From positions 84,945 through 148,944 of the forward strand of contig BDDD01001978.1 of the NCBI GenBank assembly GCA_001972305.1: a stretch of 64,000 nucleotides of DNA. The letters are read 5' to 3'. Positions 56,264 through 64,000 of the stretch are shown here, piece by piece. Made by a program: the position numbers and the translations under genes. Source of the DNA: Cephalotus follicularis. Its lineage: Eukaryota > Streptophyta > Magnoliopsida > Oxalidales > Cephalotaceae. The number at the start of each line of letters is the position of its first letter. The stretch's first letter is position 1. The notes beneath the pieces are model-generated. The model was not told the DNA's origin. It did not search any database and saw nothing but the letters and a program-made list of their open reading frames with translations.

Positions 56264-58033
56264 TGTATGATGAAGATGGAGAGAAATGGAGGGTCACATC
56301 CCTCAATCATCCAGGTAATACAAAATTGCTTGGATCAATATTTACAAGGTAAGTTTAAACACCTACATCTAAGATGCCAAATTCGTGCGAGTGCTTGCAA
56401 TCTTCCTTTACTTATGATTAAATGACACATTTGCTGCATATATTAATTCCAGTACCTGTCCCTCTAGAGATGGAGAAAGGGTCCTAAGCTTCCCAGCCCT
56501 GATATTTTGACAACTTGCAAGTATTCCCAACAAATTACATGCGACGACAAGTTTGTTTTTGTGTAGAAAGCTCATTGCAAGACTACGATGTAACGATATA
56601 AATCATAAACTTAATTCTAGTTCATCTGAAGGTAGATATTTATCGTCAGATTAAATTGAGTGAGACTACATTTGCTTGAACATTTTTGTTAATTTTGAGA
56701 TGGGTTATCTACTTGCTGTATGGCTTGAAAGCTGGGAGACGAATAACACTATGCTTATTTCTCTCACTGCCATCAATTTTGTCCCTTCAATTCTCTTCCA
56801 TTAGTTTTAGTAAAGACATACATCTGACTGAAACTTCAAACCAATGGCTGGCAAAATCCATTCATTGAGTATTGGTCATGTAGGTCAAGGGTGGGTTGTG
56901 CATGATGCGCTAACTTGAGCCAATACAAATAAGAAAAATTGTGGGAAGTTTTTCTTTTGTAACTTCCCACATTTACCTCTACCTCAATGGAAGTTAAGAA
57001 ACTCTCATCATCTCCCATGCATATATTTTCTCTTGCATAAATGTCTGAGTGAGAGGGAAGTGTGAGAAACAAGATAAAAAGTTAAACATTCATTGTTCTC
57101 TACAGTAGAGAGTAATCGGGCATTTGTATTTAGGTTGTGAAAGTTTGAGTGTTTTCCATTCCGGCTTTTGGAGTTTTAAGGAGCTTACTTTTGGAGTTTC
57201 AAGAAGATTGTTGGTGAAACAAACACCTGGGATTTTTTCATTTCTTTATTAATTATTGGTTCAATAAGATGTACGTTTTTATATATTTGAACATTTATGA
57301 TTGGTTTTATGTTAAATCACTCCAACATTGGTATAAGGGTTTGAAACTAGTAATGTTATTAAATATAAGTAAGGGTATCACAAATGTACCACAAGTCAGT
57401 TATTACAATATTATTGATAATTATTTTTTTAAAAATCAAAATATCATTGATAACTCATTTGTGATGTCATCGAGACACTTTCTATGTAAATGTAACATCT
57501 TCAGGAATGTTTATAGATGTCCGAGTTTAGTTCGAGAAATTCTAAAACATTCTTGGAAACGTAGAAAACACGAGAATCTGATTCTCATAAAAAGTTCTAA
57601 TAAAAATGAAATTTAAAACCCTCTGTTTTATCAATTAATTATAAAGTAATATAACTATAACTATATATATATATTTTATTAGAAATAAATTATTATAAAT
57701 ATGATATATAATAAAGGGATTGTGATATTTTTAATTACATTTTTATTACATTCCTATGTTGTGTCAAACACTGAAATAAAATATTTATGGAAATCAACAT
57801 TATTGAACTAAATAGGAACGTGACAATAACATTTCAAAAATAAAATGTTTAATAATGTGATTTTTGAAAATGTTATATTCCCGCGAAAAATACACGTGAT
57901 TGTTACTCGGCATGTTTATTGAACAAAAAAAAGTAAATACATAAACTTGAAAAGAAAATGTATATGTTTCAAATCTAGCTAAATATCCAGTAAAAAAAGT
58001 AACATAAAATGTAATTCACGTGGAGTAAACTGA
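56264..58033. other. host sequence between copia and PPR gene; possible exon pair, otherwise nothing recognised
   Basis: From the copia duplication, a 28-codon open stretch (DEDGEKWRVTSLNHPG) runs to a strong donor AAG|GTAAGT at about 56349. A possible terminal exon follows an ATTCCAG acceptor near 56452 and ends TGA about 60 bases later. I do not recognise the protein. The rest is AT-rich. About 57375-57480 has MITE-like ATCACAAAT repeats. Confidence 0.3.
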
Positions 58034-58279
58034 TTTATTTCACCAATAAACCTTTACAAGAGCACTTACCGTACTTAAAATGGTGAAACCAATTCTCGTC
58101 CCTAGCAATAATCTCTGTTTAAGAGTTTTTGATATCATAATAGTTACATCATGACAATCCCAACAGAATCTGAGGTTTTTCACTATCCTAATAGCCACAC
58201 CTTCCTTCAAACTGATCAAACCAAAAGCAATGGCTACCTTCTCACTGTGCTTACACACAGCATCCTCTTTTTCTTCCTC
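58034..58279 (-). pseudogene. decayed DYW deaminase domain downstream of the PPR stop
   Basis: In frame with the PPR gene but after TAA 58280-58282: CKHSEKVAIAFGLI keeps the HSE zinc/catalytic motif, and RIVKNLRFCWDCHDV keeps the CxxC. Beyond ISKT the frame shifts: the alternative frame reads IIARDENWFHHFKYGKCSCKG, the usual DYW ending, and a second shift brings the terminal YW-stop back into the original frame (stop 58040-58042). So one stop and two compensating single-base shifts separate a recognisable DYW domain from the PPR tract. Confidence 0.85.
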
Positions 58280-59887
58280 TTATATATCAAACAGCACAGG
58301 ATTAGTGTTAGCAACATACCCTGCTAACTTCAGCCTCCTAGAGATCTCTACTAGCATGACCTCAATTTCACCATACCGTGGATGGGATCTATCCCCAACA
58401 ATGAACTCATGAACTTCTCCATCGACCTCAATAACAGTACAGCCAGGGAGCTTTCTTACACCCTTAGCTTTCATTATTTCCCGTACGTTAATCACCCCGT
58501 CCCAGTCTTTTGAATCCGCATAGATATTCGACAAGAGCACATATGCGCCGTGATTCTCGGCCTCTAGCTCTACTATCTTTTGTGAGGCAAGCTCCCCTAA
58601 CCCCATATTTTTATACGTTTTACAGGCATTAAGCAAAGCACCCCAAGCACCAGCATGAGGCTTCATTGGCATGCTATTGATGAAACTTAAGGCCTTTTCT
58701 AATAACCCAGCTCGACCATACAAATCAACCATGCAACCATAATGCTCAAGCTGAGGCTCAATCCCATACACTTTTCTCATGGAATCAAAGTGATGACAAC
58801 CTTCATCAACTAACCCTACTAAACTACAACCTCTTAAAACTGAGACGAAAGTGATCTCATTGGGAATGACTCCAACCCATTTCATAAGAGAAAACAGCTC
58901 AAGACATTCCTCGCCAGCTCCATTTATTGCTAGCCCATTCATAGCACTACTCCACGTGTACACATTTCTATCTTTAGTACCCCAAAAAACCTCCATGGCC
59001 TTATTCATATCCCCACATTTTGCATACATATCAATGAGCGCAGTCCCTAAAGCCACTGTCACTGGAAACTTATTTCTCTCTATACAATAATGCGCCCATC
59101 TTCCTTGATCCAACGCACCTAAGTGAGCGCAAGCAGATAAAACCGAAACCATGGACACCTCATCAACCTTAACACCCTCCAATTGCATAAGATGAAACAA
59201 ACGCAACGCTTCCCTCGACCGCCCACACTGGGCATACCCCGCAATCATTGTGTTCCACGCGATCGGGTCTCTGTCTGGCATTTCATCAAACATCTTTCTC
59301 GCGGAAACAATGTCCCCGCATTTGGCTAAAGCACCCACCAAAGCAGTCTGGCACACCAAATCTGGTTCAGAAATAACCTCAAACACTTTGAGGCATGCAC
59401 TTAATAAACCCAGTTCAGCATACATGAAAATTAACCCGCTTTGCACATGTGGGTCATGATCAAACCCATGTTTTATAACTGAACCATAGACTAAAAGACC
59501 AGTCTCAAGTGATAAAAGCTGTGCACACGCGCGAACCAAGAAATTAAAAGTGTAATTATCAGGTGATAAGTAGTTACCAGAGTGAAGGATTTTGATATAG
59601 AAGTAGAAGCTTTTTTGAGGGTTGCAGCTTTTGCAATGGGCTCTAATCATGGAGTTCAGCGTGAAGAGAGTTGGTGTGTCGCATCGTTCAAGGACTTGTT
59701 CGGAATAGTTGAGATTGATGGGGTTATTAAGGGCAATAGAGGCCACAAATTGGCCAACAAAGTGAGGGTCCTTTATTGTTCCTGTGGTGAGGAGGTGGGT
59801 GTGAATTTGCTTGAGCTCTTTGAGGGTTGTGCATGACTTTATCAGGGAAATAATCGGGTGCTTGGCAATACTTTTTAAGGAGCTCAT
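58280..59887 (-). CDS. PLS-class pentatricopeptide repeat protein, E/E+ type, DYW domain lost
   Basis: Organellar RNA-binding protein of the kind that selects C-to-U editing sites in plastids or mitochondria. The frame opens at 60004, but the family start is more likely the Met at 59887 (MSSLKSIAKHPIISLI), giving 535 residues. Typical PLS repeats follow: LKELKQIHTHLLTTG, NYTFNFLVRACAQL, DPIAWNTMIAGYAQCG, VDEVSMVSVLSACAHLGALD, ALIDMYAKCGDMNKAMEVF, PNEITFVSVLRGCS and HYGCMVDLYGRAGLLEKA. The E/E+ region has GAWGALLNACK, AYVLLSNIYADSKDWD, and the PG box KLPGCTVIEVDGEVHEF, then GDRSHP. The frame stops at TAA 58280-58282 just where the DYW domain should begin. It is intronless, as is usual. It may still act as an E+ protein recruiting a DYW partner, or be an early pseudogene. 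Confidence 0.88.
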   Translation of the reverse strand: MSSLKSIAKHPIISLIKSCTTLKELKQIHTHLLTTGTIKDPHFVGQFVASIALNNPINLNYSEQVLERCDTPTLFTLNSMIRAHCKSCNPQKSFYFYIKILHSGNYLSPDNYTFNFLVRACAQLLSLETGLLVYGSVIKHGFDHDPHVQSGLIFMYAELGLLSACLKVFEVISEPDLVCQTALVGALAKCGDIVSARKMFDEMPDRDPIAWNTMIAGYAQCGRSREALRLFHLMQLEGVKVDEVSMVSVLSACAHLGALDQGRWAHYCIERNKFPVTVALGTALIDMYAKCGDMNKAMEVFWGTKDRNVYTWSSAMNGLAINGAGEECLELFSLMKWVGVIPNEITFVSVLRGCSLVGLVDEGCHHFDSMRKVYGIEPQLEHYGCMVDLYGRAGLLEKALSFINSMPMKPHAGAWGALLNACKTYKNMGLGELASQKIVELEAENHGAYVLLSNIYADSKDWDGVINVREIMKAKGVRKLPGCTVIEVDGEVHEFIVGDRSHPRYGEIEVMLVEISRRLKLAGYVANTNPVLFDI

Positions 59888-60004
59888 CAATATAAAAACA
59901 AAGGTCAACAAATCATTGCTTGTAACTTCTGTTTTCTTATGGATTCGGAGATGGCATACAATCATAAATATCTGCTTTTTAACTGGATTTTCAGTTTCCC
60001 GCAT

Positions 60005-60479
60005 TTTAAACGGCTGCTTCTAAATCCAAAGAAGATAGAATCATTACTTTAGTTAACTATATTTTTACCTGTAACGTTTACAATGATTCACCCGATCCAA
60101 CGTTTTAATTTGTTATCTATCACATTTTTCATCTATTGTTTGTTGAGTTAGATTGGTGGAAATGCTGATGTAACAACTGTCTGGGGACAAGTTTACTCTT
60201 GTTGATATGGTTCCTGACATGACAAACTGACGCGGACAAGATTATTGACGTAACATATGATAGAGATAATAATACTGTTTATCTGGTAAGTGATGTGGAC
60301 AAAATTTCTCGGTCGCTCACATTGCTTACATGGTATCATTATAAAAAAAAAAAAGTTTTGTGATAAAGTATTTTCATATTTTGGATTGAGTAAATAATTA
60401 CTTATAAACTAATTACAAGGAGCATAATAAGGAAATAAAAATCAATCTCCTATAATTATTAGATTATTAAGACTGAAAA
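60005..60479. other. intergenic sequence upstream of the PPR gene
   Basis: Promoter and 5' UTR of the PPR gene (minus strand) should lie in the left part. An A-run sits at 60345-60354. The right part may be the remnant of the 3' LTR of the copia relic, but I cannot define its ends. Confidence 0.4.
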
Positions 60480-62452
60480 TTTGGTGTGGTGATTTCCTTG
60501 ATTATTAGTGCTAATTTCTTCCTTGGTTTCATCTTCCTTGATTTCTGTTGATCTTGATTCTCCAATACTCTCAAACTAAGCTGAGGTGAACACCACAAGT
60601 TTAGTTTGGAGCGCAGTGCTTGAGAGACCTCCCATGGTAGCAGTTTAGTAAAGATATCTGCAACTTGGAGGTGTAAAGGAACATATTTAGTGATGATTGA
60701 TCCAATGTCAGTTTTCTCTCGAACAAAGTGGTAGTCAAGCTCAATGTGCTTACTTCAAGCATGAAAAACATGATTAATAGTCATGTGTAAAGCACTAACA
60801 TTGTCACAAAACAACGTGGTTGGCTGAGGTTGTGGGGTGCCAATATTACACAAAAGATAGGAAATCCAAATGAGTTTTGCAGCAGTGGTGGCCATGGCGT
60901 TGTATTCAGCTTCAGGCTGGATCTAGATACCGTTGGTTGTTTCTTAACACTCGAGGATAATAGATTATAGCCAAGAAAGGTGCAAAAGCCAGTTGTGGAG
61001 TGCCATGTGTCAGGACATCCTGCCCAATCTGAGTTAGAGAAGGCATATAAATTGATAGTACTATGTTTACGAATTTGAAGTCCCAGAGCCAAGGTGCCAC
61101 TTATATAGCGCATAATTCTTTTGATCAGTTGGTAGTGTGCCATCGTCGGTTGGTGCATATGCTGACATACAACATTGACTGCATAGGATAAATCTGGCCT
61201 TGTCAAAGTGAGACATTTTAGAGCTCCAACCAAGCTACGATATTGTGTGGGATCACATGATGATGTAAGATCGGTTGATTGAGCTTGTGAAACTTTCACT
61301 GACATTAGAGAGGATATTGGCTTCATGGCTGTGAAGTGTGATCTCGAGAGCATGTCTCTAGCATACTTAAACTGGGAAAGGAAGAGCCCGTGAGATGTTG
61401 GTGTGATCTGAATCCCTAAGAAATAATACAGGATGCCAAGATCCTTCATAGAGAAAGAGAGTCCCAAGGCAGCAACATGATTATCAATAAGGGGAGGATG
61501 ATCTCCTGTAAGTACGATGTTATCGACATAAAGAAGGAGTAGTATTGTATGTCCACCATGAAAATAAATAAAGAGTGAGGAATCAGAGTTGCTGCAAGAA
61601 AAACCATATTCCAAAAGAAAATTACTGAAGCGATTGAACCAAGTCCTTAGTGCTTGCTTAAGGCCATAAAGTGCTCTTTGAAGCTTGCACACATAATTCA
61701 GATGTTTATCACTCTCAAAACCTGGAGGTTGAATCATGTACACTGGTGTTTGGAAAGTACCATGTAAGAATGCATTAGTGACGTCCAATTGGCATAGAGG
61801 CCAATGCTTGACTGTTTCTATGGTGAGAATTAAACGAATGGACATAGGCTTGATCACTGGACTAAAAGTCTCTTGAAAATCAATACCCTCACGTTGATGA
61901 AATCCTTTAGCTACTAACCTTGCCTTTAGCCGTTCCAGTGAACCATCTGTTCGAAGTTTTGTCTTGAAGTCCCATCTACATCCAACAAGATTCATTGATG
62001 AATCTGGTGGAACCAAAACCCAAGCCTTATTTCTATAAAGAGCACCAAGCTCATCCTCCATAGCCTTCCTCCAACCAGCATGTTTAAAGGCAGCTTTGAC
62101 AGATTTAGGTTCAGTAGGGATTGTAGTAGTATGAAGGGCATAACGTGGGTTAGTTTTAACAATTCCAATTTTACTACGAGTATTCATGGGATGTGATGGT
62201 ACTTGTGAGCTTGTGTTTGTGGTCATGACTGACTCGGGTGATGTGTTGTGTGTTGAATGGGTTATTTGTGAAGGAGGAAGGGTCATAGGGTTCGCACTGG
62301 TGATATTTGATTCGATTAGGATGTCTGAATGTGGCTGGACTAGGTCTTGGCTTTGATGTGTAGCTGAGGCTAGTTTGTTTTGAGCTTCTGGTGTGGGCTG
62401 ATGTATGTTTAATGCAATAGTGGACTCGGTTGTATTTTGGACAGTTGATTGG
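60480..62452 (-). pseudogene. copia pol relic (integrase-RT hinge, reverse transcriptase, RNase H)
   Basis: The minus frame is open for 501 codons (62286-60781) and upstream of that to 62452. HPMNTRSKIGIVK is the hinge end. RT: AGWRKAMEDELGALYRNKAW, RLKARLVAKGFHQREGIDF, QLDVTNAFLHG, LQRALYGLKQ. The catalytic motif is LYVDNI, with the second Asp of YVDD replaced by Asn, which should abolish polymerisation. RNase H: NSDWAGCPDTWHSTTGFC, then a frameshift near 60900 after VSRSS. The rest of RNase H (KHIELDYHFVREK, LQVADIFTKLL) is in another frame down to about 60590. The 5' part is cut by the LTR at 62453. Confidence 0.88.
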
Positions 62453-62605
62453 TGTTAAGTATAAAAATATGTTATTTTTAAGGATTTATTTATTATGTTT
62501 TTATGCTTGGAACAGACGACTTCAGTTGTGTTTTATTGATTTGCAAGTAAAAGAGAAAAATAGTAAAAGTGCATCAGAATTGACTAGTTTTTGCAGAATT
62601 TACAT

Positions 62606-63230
62606 CAAAGCGTCGACGGGTTCTATCAAAGCGTCGACGCTTAGATGTAAAGCATTGACAATAGTTTGTAAGTGTCGACGCTTAGAGCTGCTCTGCACCA
62701 GACTGCATGCTCTGCTCAATACGTATCTCATGCTTTGGTCTGATCACTTGTCAAGTCTGCTCGGCTAGTTTGCTCTAATACACTTCATGGTTTGGTCTGC
62801 TATTAAACATTTCTTGCTCTGCTCTGCAAGTTTGCACCTCAAGTATGCTCTACAAGTCTTTTATGGTCTGATCAATATGCTTGTCTGATATTCTTTTACT
62901 CTGCTGCTCTGCAATGTTGTGATTTGCAGTGTTATGCTCTGCATTGATGTATGAAGTTAGTCTGAAATTGTGCAAAGCGTCGACGCCTTCAAAGAAAGCG
63001 TCAGCGCTTAATGACCAAAACACCAGCGGTTAAGAGGAAAATGTTAGGGCTTTGGTACAAAGAGTACAACAATTGTATGATACATTTTAAGCGGCGACGC
63101 TTTCAAGGAAAGCGTCAGCGCTTTATCCAAACCGCCAACATCATATACAAAGCATCAGCAGTTAAGAGTGAAGACTGAATGAAGTGCACCAACCGTTGAC
63201 GCTTATATCTATACCGTCGACGCTTTGGCC
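62606..63230. repeat. clusters of GCGTCGACGCTT palindromic motifs
   Basis: Cluster 1 near 62606-62690 (AAAGCGTCGACGGG, AAAGCGTCGACGCTTAG, AGTGTCGACGCTTAG), cluster 2 near 62973-63035 (AAAGCGTCGACGCC, AAAGCGTCAGCGCTT), cluster 3 near 63090-63230 (AAGCGGCGACGCTTTC, AAAGCGTCAGCGCTTT, ACCGTCGACGCTTTGG). The consensus AAAGCGTCGACGCTTT is a perfect 16-base palindrome. Confidence 0.85.
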
Positions 63231-63365
63231 GCTGAAACGCTAAATCAATTGCACTTGGCTCAGGCGACAAATTATGGAAATTTTTTAGAGTTTTTATTGG
63301 TTTGTAATATTAGAATTTAAGTAGGATTTTTTTTCCTTTTCTATTTCATTACACGTGATTGTAAG

Positions 63366-63373
63366 TATAAAAC
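63366..63373 (+). promoter_or_regulatory. candidate LTR TATA box
   Basis: TATAAAAC, followed by GGGGAAGAACCG and a pyrimidine-rich CCTCTCTTTCTTCC stretch, as in many plant LTR start regions. Confidence 0.45.
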
Positions 63374-63647
63374 GGGGAAGAACCGTAGTCGTGTGTGTGG
63401 CCTCTCTTTCTTCCAGTTAGTTTTATTCTTTCAATGTTTTCTAGCAAACTTTCTTAGGTTTTTGGGGTTAGAACAACACCTAGATGTACTGAGAAACTCT
63501 ATCAATAAAAATCCCTGAACCTTTGATTTGTTCTTCAATTTTCTGACTTCAAACACACTTTGTATGTTTGATTAAAATCCATATACACTTTGTCTGTCAA
63601 CAAGAATATTGTTGAATGAATGGTGCCTGCATGAAATCATTGGATGT

Positions 63648-63745
63648 CTACTCATACGGTTTGTCACGACGAACACACTCCGTATCGACCTAGCACTGCC
63701 TACTCATATGGTTTGTCATCACTATCACACTCCGTATCGACCTAG
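63648..63745. repeat. 52-bp tandem repeat
   Basis: Two units, 63648-63699 and 63700-63745, sharing CTACTCATAYGGTTTGTCA and CACACTCCGTATCGACCTAG with small differences between them. Confidence 0.85.
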
Positions 63746-64000
63746 AAACTGTTGATTACCAAGGTTTGAACATTCAAAGTAAGTGAGTTCTCAATATAAT
63801 GTATGGTTAGTTTCTATACCCTAAAACCGATTTTTATCTTACATATTTTATTCAGTATATTTCTTGTTTTGTCAATTAAATAATCTTTGTATGCTTTAAT
63901 TTGTGCTACAGTAATATCCCTTCAAGATTGCATACTTCGCCTAGGTTGATAAATTAAAATTAGTTTAATCTTGTTTCCTAGTGTTTGACCCGTTACTGTA

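Larger units (their letters stand above)
62453..64000 (+). mobile_element. large LTR (start of an element) inserted in copia pol; continues past the window
   Basis: TGTTAAGTATAAAAATATG begins exactly where the copia frame breaks. A TATA box (63366-63373) lies about 910 bases in, so this looks like U3-R of a long LTR in plus orientation. It holds three clusters of GTCGACGCTT motifs, many GCTCTGC words and a 52-bp tandem repeat. No primer site, gag or far LTR end is inside the window. If it is an LTR insertion, its far end should be followed by ATTGG (62448-62452). Confidence 0.55.

Noticed and set aside
59887..60004. Extra 39 residues at the PPR N-terminus from the upstream ATG
   Set aside because: The sequence is unlike PPR leaders; the Met at 59887 starts the family-like segment. 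The longer start is possible but less likely.
60345..60354. Poly-A run as a retroposed gene end
   Set aside because: Short A-run without flanking duplication or processed gene copy.

Overview
This is nuclear DNA from a flowering plant, most likely a eudicot. It holds GT-AG introns, a plant Sec1/KEULE gene, a chloroplast-targeted membrane protein, a PLS-class PPR gene, and a dense nest of Ty1/copia and Ty3/gypsy LTR retrotransposons. I cannot name the species. I see no rRNA, tRNA, CRISPR or prokaryotic feature. One base (364) is an N.

Host genes are few. Bases 638-2654 carry the last eight coding exons of a Sec1-type SNARE regulator (+). Bases 49519-50848 carry a complete two-exon small multi-drug-export family gene with a plastid transit peptide (+). 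Bases 58280-59887 carry a PPR gene (-) whose C-terminal DYW deaminase domain is cut off by a stop and two frameshifts. A short unrecognised minus ORF (49196-49446) and a possible exon pair near 56.3-56.5 kb are weaker calls.

Almost everything else is mobile DNA. (1) 3050-5772 and 22201-25215 are two diverged copies of one 2.7-3.0 kb solo-LTR-like family. (2) 6190-8472 is a third LTR-like insertion next to a copia RNase H relic. (3) 10102-21894 is a full-length Tat-clade gypsy element: 876/877-bp LTRs, perfect target-site duplication CTAAT, an uninterrupted pol, a gag broken by three TGA codons, and an antisense three-exon accessory gene between pol and the 3' LTR. (4) 27960-34946 is a patchwork of truncated elements: a gypsy relic (+), a gypsy 3' LTR plus pol end (-), an internally deleted copia (+), and a Tat gag with its 5' LTR (-). 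(5) 34947-47832 is an old, decayed copia element. It was later hit by a tRNA-derived SINE (35653-35831) and by two solo LTRs of one family in opposite orientation (38554-42960 and 43151-45682), each with a perfect 5-bp target-site duplication. The first carries a recent 1810-bp tandem duplication. (6) 48252-49190 is a Tat solo LTR (duplication ATGGT) just upstream of the multi-drug-export gene. (7) 51469-56263 is a complete copia element with 228-bp LTRs (duplication TGTAT) and at least seven in-frame stops. (8) 60480-62452 is a copia pol relic (-), interrupted at 62453 by a large LTR that runs off the window.

Relative ages can be read from the nesting. The old copia predates its SINE and solo LTRs, and the 1810-bp duplication is younger than the LTR that holds it. 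The most unusual signals are the clusters of a CpG-rich GTCGACGC palindrome in two apparently unrelated LTR families, the spliced antisense gene inside the Tat element, and the decaying DYW domain. I found no clearly new multi-gene system.
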